From: Candidatus Sericytochromatia bacterium
GTDB lineage: Bacteria; Cyanobacteriota; Sericytochromatia; UBA7694
Direction of reading: 5' to 3'
Assembly (NCBI GenBank): GCA_018780035.1
Contig: JADMKE010000022.1
Span: 1 to 59,604, forward strand
Length of the DNA stretch: 59,604 nucleotides
Both the position numbers and the translations under genes were made by a program. This document shows, piece after piece, positions 34,501-42,541 of the stretch; position 1 is the first letter of the stretch, and the number at the start of each line of letters is the position of its first letter. Below the pieces are notes generated by a model, which was not told the DNA's origin, did not search any database, and saw nothing but the letters and a program-made list of their open reading frames with translations.

Positions 34501-37197
34501 CCCCCCGAAGAACGCTTTTTGAAGGTGGCTCTCAAGAGCAAAAAAAGCGAATTTCGCCCTGGCGAAAAAGCCGAGGTCGAAGTCGAAGTCAAAGACAGCC
34601 GCAACCGCCCGGTGCAGACTGGCCTATCGCTGGCTTTGACCGATGCCTCGGTCTATCAATTGCAGGGTGACCTCTCTGGGGATATTCGCAATTGGTTTTT
34701 TCAGGAGCGGCGCAGTTTTTCCGACAATCTGCAAGGCTCTTTGCAGGTGGGCTTTTCGCCTTGGGCCAAGGTGCTCAAAGAGCGCAAAAACTACCCGCAG
34801 CCGCCCCAAAACAGCGAGGATGGCCTGACCGACGGGAACTATTATGGCCGCCGTGAAGGCTTTGCGGGCGGAGAGATGCTGATGGATGCTGTGGCACGGC
34901 CCGCGCCCCAGCCCGCTGCTGAAGCAGCTCCGAGTGAGTCCAAAAGCAAAAAAGACAACGAGCAAGCGCGTGACCAAGATCGTGGTCAAGATCGGCAACA
35001 GGCCTCTAACACTGCCACGCCCCGCCTGCGCCAGAATTTTCCCGACACGGCCTTTTGGAACCCCGAACTGGTCACCGACCAACACGGCAAAGCCAAAGTC
35101 ACGTTGGAATTCCCCGACTCGCTGACCACCTGGAAGCTGATTGCCAAAGGAGTCAGTGCCGGGGCTGAAGCAGGTGAGGCCAGCACTGAGCTGCAAACCA
35201 CGCAAAAATTGCAGATGCATATGCTTACGCCGCGCTTTTTAACCGAAGGGGACGAGGTCATTCTCAGTGGCCGGATTCGCAATGCCTTTGCCCAGGCGCT
35301 CACGGTCAAAGCCCAATTGCTGTTGCCAACGGATTTGCTCCAGGCCTTGCAGCCGACCGAGGTCTCAGTCCAGGTGCCTGCCCAAGGTGAAAAACGTGTC
35401 GATTGGCGCGTCAAGGTCAAACAGGCAGGGTTGGCGCAGATCCGCATGACGGCGCTCTCAAAAGAAGAGAGTGATGCGGTTGAAATGCCGTTGCCATTGC
35501 AGATTTATGGCGCTCAGAAACAGGTTACTTTGACGGGCAGCTTAAAAACGGAAACACTGGTCAAAACGCTGATGCTGCCCACTGAGCGCAAGCCCGAAGC
35601 CACGCGCTTGACCCTGACCCTGAACGCCTCTTTGGCAGGCACACTTTTAGAGGCCCTGCCCTATCTGGCTGAATTTCCCTACGGCTGTATCGAACAGACC
35701 ACAAGCCGTTTTGTGCCTGCGCTTTTAACCGCGCGCAGCCTGAAAAAACTCGGGATCAAACTCGAAGATCTGGGAGCCCAGAAAAACCTGGACGTCGCAA
35801 CTTTGAATCTGCGCAAACGCAACCCGGTTTACGACCCCCAGGCCTTGGAGCAGATGGTGGCAGAAGGCATCAAACGCATCAGTTCAATGCAAAACCCCGA
35901 TGGAGGCTGGGGCTGGTGGTCGGGTTTCAGCAGCGATGTGCAAATGAGCACCTATGTCTACGATGCCCTGAGTTTGGCCCGCGAAGCGGATTATCCTCTC
36001 GATGCGGCTCTGTTGAGCCGGGCCGAGGGCTACCTCTTGATGCAGTTCAAAACGGGCCAGGCTCTCAACCAGCAGGCCTATCTGGCCTTTGTGCTCAGCG
36101 CAAGCAAAAAAATTCAGGCCACAGACTTAGACACACTGTTTAAGCGCCGCGATCAGCTCAGCCATTCTGGCAAAGCCCTGCTGGCACAGGCCTATCACCG
36201 ACTGGGCCAGGCCGAGCGGGCCCGCCTGATTCTTCAGAATCTCAAGAGCTTTGTCAAAATAGATGCTGACGAAGACGTGGCAAGTTGGAAAACCCCCGAT
36301 CAGGGCTGGTGGTATTGGTACCAGGATCGGGTTGAAACCCAGGCGTTGATCCTGCGCGCTTTTGTCGCGATTTCACCGCAAGACCCGGTTGTGCCCCAAC
36401 TCGTGCGCTGGCTGGTCTACAACCGCCAGAGCAACCGCTGGAACTCGACCCGCGACACGGCCCAGGTCATCTATGCCCTGAGTGGTTGGATGGCCCAAAA
36501 CAAAGAGCTGGAAAGCCACTACACTCTGGCGGTCAAACTCAATGGCCGCTTGCTTAAAACGATTGATGTCACGCCTGCCAACAGTTTGAGCTTTGACAAT
36601 CGCATCGAACTGGCCGACAACGCTTTGCAGACGGGCGAAAACACCCTGATCATTGAAAAAAAGGGAGCCGGTACGCTCTATTACAGTGTGGCGCTGGACT
36701 ATTTCAGCCGTGAGGCCAAAATTACAGCCAGCGGCAACCGCTTGCAGGCCGAGCGCAGCTATTTCCGCGTCAGCAAAACCCTCAATCCAGGCAGCCAGAA
36801 AATGGAAGAGAGCTTCACCCCGATTGTATCGGGTGAGGCTCTGAGCAGTGGCGAAGAAATTGAGGCCCGTCTGAGTCTAAAAGCCCCCAATGATTATGAA
36901 TACATCATGCTTGAGGACTTTAAACCAGCCGGTCTCGAAGCGCTTTCGGCCCAGAGTGGCTATAGCTGGCAAAACGGCGTCGGGGTCTACCGTGAGTTTC
37001 GCGACAACCGCGTGGCCTTTTTCCTGAGCCAATTGCCCGAAGGCACCCAGGTGCTGAGCTACCGCCTGCGGGCGGAGACACCGGGTTTTTTCTCGGCTTT
37101 GCCCATGGTCGGAGAGGCCATGTACGCCCCTGCGGTGCGTGCGATTTCGGATAGTTTCAAGCTGGAGGTGCAAGACAAACCTGCTGCAGTGCCATAA
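31507..37197 (+). CDS. Bacterial alpha-2-macroglobulin with intact thioester
   Basis: 1896 residues from ATG 31507 (GGAG about 8 nt upstream; a TTG at 31486 would lack it). A signal peptide (FVGLFLLLLLGLSLPAGAA) is followed by a TPR-like helical region (~20-330), several macroglobulin beta-domains (VYAYTDRPIYRPGQKV is the classic MG3 word), a bait-like Gln/Asp/Lys-rich low-complexity segment (~1140-1180) and the thioester motif CIEQ at Cys1394-Gln1397 (PYGCIEQTTS). The FWNPELVTD and DSLTTWKL motifs mark the start of the MG/bait boundary. It should trap foreign proteases in the periplasm after bait cleavage. No lipobox Cys is present and the usual partner penicillin-binding protein 1C is not adjacent. 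Confidence 0.93.
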   Translation: MFRFVGLFLLLLLGLSLPAGAATLLQEADQAFGDHNYKEALSFYEKAQKDPRFASDSLRMRHRVLQSLDKLQDYDRFIPQLEIALKQVPDLLWRARYSALGAQVYRRMPHQGYLRNGTLYRNTDRREGVYTWVWDQDNKQAETYYNASRKNYFEYLYTRKARLIEIEKELLNLVEELGFFYRDQAWLTSARKDWPTLVAPKAPGEKLNAEWTPFQKAYFLYYESLKMAQNLKDNPVQVRLQFSWNVFILRRLGLQAPDYPDLDPLLVFQSLLKTYPQDALADKIQLSLGDLLNGRQQYAAAIENWEMLIKHRPKSLLVNAAHDRLQNIRWPSLHLQVPGVQAPDQPARFQVGGRNLKDLTFKLCAVDLQRELTAFLSLNNPSLRFVDFNGHFGASLSENRSHCQAEVLSWTWQTQAPDYTPFQRELTFSKALPAGAYLLQAEGQDVEASALVLLSDLSLVQKQAGEQTLFYLSSAETGKPVPEATLYLKETTGSGLGSQVKISRVKTGADGLYLHKRQLKLAGTYLDAYAVSGEQHAVNQMRYWYYADESPYYKVYAYTDRPIYRPGQKVSFRQVLRLAKAGQYQTPAGQKVELRLLSPRGEELLKQTLTSDRWGAIHGAYALPASATLGMYHFQLTLPEQPGSQLRLSGGQQFRVEEYRKPEFLVKVTPPTTALRPGENAKVKISADYYAGGRVQKGSLKYTLKRQYFYPSFQTRANPWDWFYGAWDNHYDYYHDDYTAVLKQETVSLNAEGEAEISVPTEASPNQDWEYVVEAEVTDNSRRVQNGRGVFRVTRQSWYASLDFDRGLYSPGERIETEINLVDPNGQPVPQQAGLLTIEAFEGKDTVKKLKEESLSSDAMGRIFYRWQPPSEGRFRFVFSGRDAFERPVSQSREVWVAGPQFEGRRFHFEKVDILSDKRIYQAGETARLMVTVKDPDSYVLLLEEAENMLIGHHLLAIAGHSKVVQLKLSPAHTPNFNLRAITVRHQQMLQDSLELFVPPEERFLKVALKSKKSEFRPGEKAEVEVEVKDSRNRPVQTGLSLALTDASVYQLQGDLSGDIRNWFFQERRSFSDNLQGSLQVGFSPWAKVLKERKNYPQPPQNSEDGLTDGNYYGRREGFAGGEMLMDAVARPAPQPAAEAAPSESKSKKDNEQARDQDRGQDRQQASNTATPRLRQNFPDTAFWNPELVTDQHGKAKVTLEFPDSLTTWKLIAKGVSAGAEAGEASTELQTTQKLQMHMLTPRFLTEGDEVILSGRIRNAFAQALTVKAQLLLPTDLLQALQPTEVSVQVPAQGEKRVDWRVKVKQAGLAQIRMTALSKEESDAVEMPLPLQIYGAQKQVTLTGSLKTETLVKTLMLPTERKPEATRLTLTLNASLAGTLLEALPYLAEFPYGCIEQTTSRFVPALLTARSLKKLGIKLEDLGAQKNLDVATLNLRKRNPVYDPQALEQMVAEGIKRISSMQNPDGGWGWWSGFSSDVQMSTYVYDALSLAREADYPLDAALLSRAEGYLLMQFKTGQALNQQAYLAFVLSASKKIQATDLDTLFKRRDQLSHSGKALLAQAYHRLGQAERARLILQNLKSFVKIDADEDVASWKTPDQGWWYWYQDRVETQALILRAFVAISPQDPVVPQLVRWLVYNRQSNRWNSTRDTAQVIYALSGWMAQNKELESHYTLAVKLNGRLLKTIDVTPANSLSFDNRIELADNALQTGENTLIIEKKGAGTLYYSVALDYFSREAKITASGNRLQAERSYFRVSKTLNPGSQKMEESFTPIVSGEALSSGEEIEARLSLKAPNDYEYIMLEDFKPAGLEALSAQSGYSWQNGVGVYREFRDNRVAFFLSQLPEGTQVLSYRLRAETPGFFSALPMVGEAMYAPAVRAISDSFKLEVQDKPAAVP

Positions 37198-37217
37198 TCC
37201 AACAGTGAGAAAATAGC

Positions 37218-37249
37218 AAAAACCCCCTGGCTTATACCAGGGGGTTTTT
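37218..37249. terminator. Bidirectional terminator between convergent genes
   Basis: AACCCCCTGG and CCAGGGGGTT arms (37221-37230, 37237-37246... read with a 6-nt loop) are flanked by A5 on the left and T5 on the right, so it works in both directions for the macroglobulin gene (plus) and the glycine-rich gene (minus). The arms are identical to those of the flagellin terminator at 184-220. Confidence 0.92.
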
Positions 37250-37267
37250 AACAGAAAAAAGTGATTT

Positions 37268-37801
37268 TTATTTCCGGGTGGCGGTCATGGCTCCGGCTAA
37301 ACCACCCGCTGCGCCAGTGACACCGCCAACCACGGCACCGACAATGCCGACTGTGATGGCCTCTTTGACATTGCCACTGATCAGGTTTTTGCTGGCCAGG
37401 GCCACACCGCCGACCAGGGCACCGACACCAGCACCTATCGCAGCGCCTTTGAGTTTGCTGTCTGTGCTATTGGCGGCAACTCCCCCAGCGATCCCGCCAG
37501 AAACACCGCCACCGAGGGCGCCAGCAATCGCAAAGAGTTGGGCCCAACCGGCGCCATCACCATGGGAGCCTGCGGCCATAATCATCAGGGGAATACCTGC
37601 GGCCACAGCGCCACCGAGGGCACCGGCGCCAGCGCCTTTTAACGTGGGAACGAATCCGCGTTTGATTTCAATAATATCGTTGCTGTCTGTCGCCAGGCCT
37701 TTTTTTTCTACAGCGGGGGCAGCGGGTTGTTGGGGAGCTGCTTTGGGGGCCTGGGCAGGGGTCATCAGGGCTTGATTGGATACGGCAGTGATGGTGGACA
37801 T
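37268..37801 (-). CDS. Glycine-zipper protein, unknown function
   Basis: 177 residues; AAGGAA lies about 11 nt before the ATG. A Pro/Ala/Gln-rich N-terminus (~1-35) is followed by four long hydrophobic stretches of alternating Gly and Ala (GAGAGALGGAVAAGIPLMIM, ALGGGVSGGIAGGVAAN, GAGVGALVGGVALA, VGAVVGGVTGAAGGLAGA), the glycine-zipper pattern of tightly packed transmembrane helices. There is no signal peptide. Glycine-zipper proteins occur as outer-membrane lipoproteins, pore formers and bacteriocin-like peptides; none can be assigned here. It resembles the 27541-28179 protein in composition, not in detailed sequence. Confidence 0.75.
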   Translation of the reverse strand: MSTITAVSNQALMTPAQAPKAAPQQPAAPAVEKKGLATDSNDIIEIKRGFVPTLKGAGAGALGGAVAAGIPLMIMAAGSHGDGAGWAQLFAIAGALGGGVSGGIAGGVAANSTDSKLKGAAIGAGVGALVGGVALASKNLISGNVKEAITVGIVGAVVGGVTGAAGGLAGAMTATRK

Positions 37802-38155
37802 GGTTCTCTATTTCCTTCGCTGAATTTAATTTTCGCTTATGCAAAAGGTATCGTGAGAGAGAAAAGCCAGATTGCTTGAGAAGATTGTCCTTTAATTAAG
37901 ATAAGAGAAATTTATATTTAAAATTAAATTATCTCAAAGAAGAAAAATTTTAACCTTGTTGGTATGACGGGCTTTTGAGTCCAGTTTAAAAATGTTGACT
38001 TGCATATGACTTTTAGTGTAATACATGAAGATACAAAAATAATACATATTTTTGAGATCATCGGCAGATGCTGAACCAAAGGGGGTGTATAATCTGTTAT
38101 GATAAATCCAGTTTGAAGATACAATTTAGAACAGGAAAGCCCACAGGAACCGCCC
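37802..38155. other. 354-bp AT-rich intergenic region before parE
   Basis: The region between the glycine-rich gene (minus) and parE (plus) is clearly AT-rich, especially 37840-38050. A consensus TATAAT lies at 38088-38093, with no convincing -35 at the right distance. The leader before parE is then about 55 nt and ends in AGGAA next to the ATG. A minus-strand frame (37924-38157) is judged spurious. Confidence 0.5.
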
Positions 38156-39958
38156 ATGTCCCAGAAACCCGCCGTTGCCTACGATGAAAACGCGATTAAG
38201 ACCCTCAGTTCACTCGATCATATTCGCCTGCGTCCAGGCATGTATATTGGCCGTTTGGGCAATGGCAATCACCGCGACGATGGCATTTATGTCTTGGTCA
38301 AAGAGGTGGTGGACAACGCCATTGATGAATTTATCATGGGCAATGGTTCGCGCGTGCAGATTCTGCTCGAAGAGGAGCGCATCACCGTGCGCGACTATGG
38401 TCGTGGCATTCCCCTGGGCAAGATCGTGGAGTGTGTTTCGGTTATCAATACCGGCGCCAAATACAATGACGATGTCTTTCAGTTCAGTGTCGGCCTGAAT
38501 GGGGTTGGGACCAAAGCCGTCAATGCCCTGTCCGCCAGTTTTATTGTGCGCAGTTACCGCGAAGGCAAATTCAGAGAGGCCCATTTTGAACAGGGGGCAT
38601 TGACCCATGAAACAGAGGGCAAAACCTCAGAACCCAATGGCACTTGGGTACAATTTGTGGCTGATAGCGAACTCTTTGGTGCCTATCACTACAATCTTGA
38701 ATTTCTCAACCGCCGCTTTGCCTATTACGCCTATCTCAACGCGGGGCTGACCCTGGAATTTAATGGGGAGTCTTTTTATTCAGACAAAGGCCTTTACGAT
38801 CTGCTTCAGCACGAGGTCGAGAGCGAAAAACTCTACGACCCGATTTATTTTAAAGGCAATCGGATTGAATTTGCCTTGACCCATACCCAGGCCTATGGCG
38901 ACGATTACCTCTCTTTTGTCAACGGCCAATACACCTCCGACGGCGGGACCCACCTCTCAGCCTTCAAAGAGGGCATTCTCAAAGGGGTGAACGAATTTGC
39001 CAAAAAGACCTTTCAGGCCGACGATGTGCGTGAAGGACTCGCTGGTGCGATTGCCATCAAGATCAAAGACCCCGTCTTCGAATCGCAGACCAAAAACAAA
39101 TTGGGCAATACCGATCTCAAGGCCTGGATTGTGCAAGAGGTCAAACGCGAGGTCGAAGATTACCTCTATAAAAACCCCGAAGTGGCCCAGATCATTCTCG
39201 ACAAAGTCAGCCTCAATGAGCGCATTCGCAAAGAATTGCAGGGCATTAAAAAATTGGTCAAAGAAAAGGCCAAAAAAGTCTCAATCAAGGTGCCGAAGCT
39301 CAAAGACTGCAAATACCACCTCGGAACCAAACAACCACGGGGCGAAGAGTCGATGATATTTATCACCGAGGGCCAATCCGCCAGTGGCTCCATTGTGATG
39401 AGCCGGGATGTGATGACCCAGGCTGTCTTTCCACTCAAAGGCAAACCTGTCAACGCCTTTGGCGCCAAGCGCAATTTGCTCTACGAAAACGAAGAACTCT
39501 ACAATATTGTCCAGGCTTTGGGGATCGAAGACAGTACCGACAATTTGCGCTATAACAAAGTGGTCCTGGCCACCGATGCCGACGTGGACGGCATGCATAT
39601 CCGCAATTTGCTGCTGACGATCTTCTTGCATTTCTTTGAACCGCTTGTCTTACGCGGCCATTTGTATATCCTCGAAACCCCGCTTTTTCGCGTGCGCAAC
39701 CCCAAACAGACGATCTATTGTTATTCCGAAACTGAAAAAGAAAAGGCCCTGAGCAAACTTGGCAAAGGCGCTGAAATCACCCGCTTTAAAGGGCTTGGCG
39801 AAATTTCTCCCCAGGAATTTGGTCAATTTATTGGTCCCGATATGCGTCTGCTGCCCGTGACGGTGCGCGAAAAACACGAAATTCCCCGTCTTTTGACCTT
39901 TTATATGGGCAAAAACACGGTGGAGCGCAAACAATACATCATGGAAAACCTGGTCTGA
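38156..39958 (+). CDS. parE: DNA topoisomerase IV / gyrase subunit B (ParE type)
   Basis: 600 residues, the short ParE-like form without the gyrase insert. GHKL ATPase domain: LDHIRLRPGMYIG, VKEVVDNAIDEF, DYGRGIPLG and GLNGVGTKAVNALS. TOPRIM domain: FITEGQSASGS, then ATDADVDGMHIR with the acidic cluster, and the QFIG-type C-terminal block. With ParC it forms topoisomerase IV, which unlinks daughter chromosomes. No parC or gyrA lies in the window; the next gene overlaps the stop by 1 bp (TGATG) but is unrelated. Assignment as ParE rather than GyrB rests on length and wording. Confidence 0.9.
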   Translation: MSQKPAVAYDENAIKTLSSLDHIRLRPGMYIGRLGNGNHRDDGIYVLVKEVVDNAIDEFIMGNGSRVQILLEEERITVRDYGRGIPLGKIVECVSVINTGAKYNDDVFQFSVGLNGVGTKAVNALSASFIVRSYREGKFREAHFEQGALTHETEGKTSEPNGTWVQFVADSELFGAYHYNLEFLNRRFAYYAYLNAGLTLEFNGESFYSDKGLYDLLQHEVESEKLYDPIYFKGNRIEFALTHTQAYGDDYLSFVNGQYTSDGGTHLSAFKEGILKGVNEFAKKTFQADDVREGLAGAIAIKIKDPVFESQTKNKLGNTDLKAWIVQEVKREVEDYLYKNPEVAQIILDKVSLNERIRKELQGIKKLVKEKAKKVSIKVPKLKDCKYHLGTKQPRGEESMIFITEGQSASGSIVMSRDVMTQAVFPLKGKPVNAFGAKRNLLYENEELYNIVQALGIEDSTDNLRYNKVVLATDADVDGMHIRNLLLTIFLHFFEPLVLRGHLYILETPLFRVRNPKQTIYCYSETEKEKALSKLGKGAEITRFKGLGEISPQEFGQFIGPDMRLLPVTVREKHEIPRLLTFYMGKNTVERKQYIMENLV

Positions 39959-40533
39959 TGAGCACACCTCCCCCCAAAGATGCCAAACCCTTTTCGCTCG
40001 CAGAAGAGACACCCCTGGCCTATTTTCAAAAGTTGATCGACTTTATCTACGATCCCTTTTATGCCCGCTTTTTGCGCCGGATCAGTGCCCGTTATGACCG
40101 CAGCTTGATTCCCGAAGACCTCGATTTGCAGCCCTTTTTGATTGATGGTTTGATCTTTGAAACCTTTATCGACAAAAAAACACCGCTGGATCGGTTTATT
40201 GAACAGTACCAAGCCCAGATGACCCCCAGCCAAATCAAGGTCTACCAGCGCTTTCGCTCTTCCAGTTTGGGCTGTTATGAAATTGTCGAGCGCTTTAAAC
40301 CGGATAAAATCCTGCTCAAAGACCTGCTCGACGACAGCACGCTCGAAGTTCGCGACAGCGACGCTTGGCGCTTTTTGATGCCGGGTTTTTACACCATCTG
40401 CCGGATTTTGCCCTTTGAGGATCACCATGTCTTAACGGGCTCCTGTGCCGTCCTCAATTACAAAGATCCCCAGATGGTGATTTCTCTGACCCGTGAATTT
40501 AAATTGCCTCCGCTTTTTGTCGAGGGGTTTTAG
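39958..40533 (+). CDS. Hypothetical protein coupled to parE
   Basis: 191 residues; the ATG shares its A with the parE stop (TGATG), so it is translated by re-initiation. The protein is soluble, mixed alpha/beta, rich in Phe and Asp, with DFIYDPFYARFLRRISARYDR near the start and SLTREFKLPPLFVEGF at the end. No known family is recognised. It is not a ParC homologue. Coupling to parE suggests a function in chromosome segregation or topology, but this is position-based only. Confidence 0.75.
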   Translation: MSTPPPKDAKPFSLAEETPLAYFQKLIDFIYDPFYARFLRRISARYDRSLIPEDLDLQPFLIDGLIFETFIDKKTPLDRFIEQYQAQMTPSQIKVYQRFRSSSLGCYEIVERFKPDKILLKDLLDDSTLEVRDSDAWRFLMPGFYTICRILPFEDHHVLTGSCAVLNYKDPQMVISLTREFKLPPLFVEGF

Positions 40534-40556
40534 GGTGACGGGGTTTTAATCCGACC

Positions 40557-40994
40557 ATGGATCTGCCGATCAGCGATACGCTCTCTATTCCCGAACACGA
40601 ATTGGTGTACAGCTTTACCCGCAGTGGCGGGCCCGGTGGGCAGAATGTGAACAAGGTCGAAAGCAAGGTGGTTCTGCGCTTTGACGTGCAAAACTCTCCC
40701 TCGCTTTCGGATGAACAGCGCTGGATGATTCAACAAAAATTGGCTTCACGCATCACCCACGAAGGGATTTTGCACCTGAGTTGCCAGATCTCGCGCTCGC
40801 AATTGGCCAATCGCAAAGCGGTGACTCAGACCTTCGCCACTTTGCTGCAAGAGGCCCTCGAAATTGAGCCTGACCGCATTCCGACCCGGCCCAGCCGTGC
40901 TTCCCGCCAGCGCCGGATTACCGGCAAAAAGATTCGGGGTGGGGTCAAACGCCAGCGGGCCGAGCAGGACTGGGAATCGGAATTTGGCTATTAA
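40557..40994 (+). CDS. arfB: Alternative ribosome-rescue factor ArfB (peptidyl-tRNA hydrolase)
   Basis: 145 residues. The release-factor-like domain carries GGPGGQ (24-29), the catalytic GGQ motif that hydrolyses peptidyl-tRNA, with RSGGPGGQNVNKVESKVVLRF matching YaeJ/ArfB. The Lys/Arg-rich tail (RPSRASRQRRITGKKIRGG) fits into the empty mRNA channel of stalled ribosomes. It has no codon-recognition domain and is of the usual ~140-residue length. It frees ribosomes stalled on truncated messages when trans-translation is insufficient. It follows the parE-coupled gene by 23 bp. Confidence 0.94.
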   Translation: MDLPISDTLSIPEHELVYSFTRSGGPGGQNVNKVESKVVLRFDVQNSPSLSDEQRWMIQQKLASRITHEGILHLSCQISRSQLANRKAVTQTFATLLQEALEIEPDRIPTRPSRASRQRRITGKKIRGGVKRQRAEQDWESEFGY

Positions 40995-40996
40995 AC

Positions 40997-41410
40997 TCAG
41001 TTCAAGTTGGCGCCTTCGCTGATCCACTGTCCCAATAATTGGCGCTCTGCCGCTGTCATTTGGGTGATATTGTTCCGCTCTGGCATGCCTTGGCCCGTGA
41101 CTGTCTCACGGCGGATTTTGCTGATATCTGCCTTGATATTGGCGGGCACAGTGTAGTCCCTGCTGCCAGCGGGAGGGCTAAAACCTGTAAAGGTGGGACT
41201 GTTTGAATGGCAGCCATTGCAGCGCTGCTCAAAGATACTTTGGATTTGGGCAAAGGCAACAGTGCCAGCGGTTCCTGTGGTGGTATTTGTATTGCTACCT
41301 GGGGTGATTGGATTTGCTGCCTGCGGGGTTGAGCAGGCAAACAGAACCGTACAGAGTAAAAGTGAGGCGGGCAAAAGCGAGGCGGGCAAAAGGCTGAATT
41401 TGAGGTGCAT
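40997..41410 (-). CDS. Cytochrome c-like lipoprotein
   Basis: 137 residues. A signal with lipobox LFAC (Cys26) predicts lipid anchoring. After a Thr/Asn-rich linker, the haem-binding motif CNGCH is Cys64-Cys67-His68, and a candidate distal Met lies in GQGMPERN. IFEQRCNGCHS and LLGQWISEGAN resemble the planctomycete/DUF1588-type short cytochrome c domains that carry a single haem c. It should transfer electrons in the periplasm. Its 3' end lies 3 bp from the arfB stop (convergent). The signal peptide contains a duplicated LLPAS encoded by a 15-bp tandem repeat. Confidence 0.85.
   Translation of the reverse strand: MHLKFSLLPASLLPASLLLCTVLFACSTPQAANPITPGSNTNTTTGTAGTVAFAQIQSIFEQRCNGCHSNSPTFTGFSPPAGSRDYTVPANIKADISKIRRETVTGQGMPERNNITQMTAAERQLLGQWISEGANLN
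41364..41393. repeat. 15-bp tandem repeat inside the cytochrome c signal peptide
   Basis: GAGGCGGGCAAAAGC (41364-41378) is repeated at 41379-41393 with the last base changed. It encodes LLPAS twice on the minus strand. Slippage would change the length of the hydrophobic core without a frameshift. Confidence 0.8.
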
Positions 41411-41552
41411 CTTAAAATCTCCTGTTTCTGATTTTGGTGGTTTGTTTTGCAGGCCTGTTGCACGGTTCTTTGCGAAGAGATATGTTTACCTTAGCACCGA
41501 TGCCAGCGATACTGGGGTTGTTTTTTGAACTCACCGGGCGGGATGCATGGGG

Positions 41553-41558
41553 TATAAT
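41553..41558 (+). promoter_or_regulatory. -10 element of the barrel-protein gene
   Basis: A perfect TATAAT lies 30 nt before ATG 41589, with AAGGAG (41576-41581) as the ribosome binding site seven bases before the start. No clear -35 at 16-18 bp. Confidence 0.45.
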
Positions 41559-41588
41559 GGCTGAAAATGCCCTGCAAGGAGTCTATTG

Positions 41589-42539
41589 ATGCAACGCGTT
41601 ACTCTGCTCGCCACTTTTTTGAGTCTTTTACTCGCCTTTCCGGTCTTGGCCCAGGAGAAGACGGTGGATCCTGAGCGTCCCTCTTCAGAGAACCCTGAAG
41701 CCAATTCAGAGGCAAATTCGGAATCAGACTCAGAAGACGAAGAGGACTGTGGTGACGAGGATGACTGCGAGGAAGAGAGTGAAGATGACGAAGAAGAGCA
41801 CCACAGCGAAACTGACTTCAGTCGGGCTTTTCTCGAAGGCACCCCCAATTTGCTCTCGCCTTCAGCGGTCGCTCCCGACTCACTCTATTTGCTCTATTCC
41901 CACAATTTTTACCAGACCAGTTTTCCTCGGGGCAGCAATCCTGCGTTTTGGATGCGCTACAGCCCTTTAGACCGACTTCAGATCGATGCCTTGGCCAGTT
42001 TGCGTTCTACGACAGAAAACCCCTTTGAAGGGGAATTGGGCCTGGGATACCAGATTTTAAACGAAGACGAAGGTGAGTGGTTCAACCTGATGCCGCGCAT
42101 CGCTTATAACAGCCGGGGGAATGTCTTTGGGGCTGAAGTGGCCGCGAGCAAATATATTTTTCCCGAGATCTGGCAATTGGGCCTGAATGCCCGTTTTCTC
42201 AGCTCAGGCAAAGCCGATAGTTTTGATCGTCCGGTGGGTGCCATTGGTTTAAATACCATCGTGCGTGTCTGGAAACATTGGCATCTCTTTGGCGATGTGG
42301 TGGTGCCCCTGGATGGGGATATTCTGCAAAACCGCAGTGTGCTCTGGTCGGCTGGGATCAAAAAACGCATTCCCCATACCCCCCATGTCTTGACCCTGTT
42401 TGCGGGCAATAGTCAGGAGCAGTCCCTGTCTGGACGCACAATCTCACCCAGCAATATTTTGGGAGATGTCTTCCGGTTGGGGTTTGTCTTTAGCATAGAT
42501 ATCGACCACCTGAGCCAATTGCCCGCCCGGTTATTCTAA
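41589..42539 (+). CDS. Predicted outer-membrane beta-barrel protein with acidic N-terminal segment
   Basis: 316 residues from ATG 41589 (AAGGAG seven bases upstream). A signal peptide (LLATFLSLLLAFPVLAQ) precedes an intensely acidic stretch (~30-75, runs such as DSEDEEDCGDEDDCEEESED with two Cys) that could bind cations. The rest (~80-316) alternates amphipathic strands with aromatic ends, and the YLLYSHNFYQTSFP and GLGYQIL segments resemble DUF5777-type barrels; LF at the C-terminus fits the final-strand rule for outer-membrane insertion. Function unknown. The BKACE gene starts 2 bp downstream, implying co-transcription. Confidence 0.75.
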   Translation: MQRVTLLATFLSLLLAFPVLAQEKTVDPERPSSENPEANSEANSESDSEDEEDCGDEDDCEEESEDDEEEHHSETDFSRAFLEGTPNLLSPSAVAPDSLYLLYSHNFYQTSFPRGSNPAFWMRYSPLDRLQIDALASLRSTTENPFEGELGLGYQILNEDEGEWFNLMPRIAYNSRGNVFGAEVAASKYIFPEIWQLGLNARFLSSGKADSFDRPVGAIGLNTIVRVWKHWHLFGDVVVPLDGDILQNRSVLWSAGIKKRIPHTPHVLTLFAGNSQEQSLSGRTISPSNILGDVFRLGFVFSIDIDHLSQLPARLF

Positions 42540-42541
42540 AG

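Noticed and set aside
37924..38157. Minus-strand frame of 77 codons in the AT-rich gap before parE
   Set aside because: Its start lies in the parE ribosome binding site, it is low-complexity at the end (KFFFFEII) and no ribosome binding site is present on its strand.
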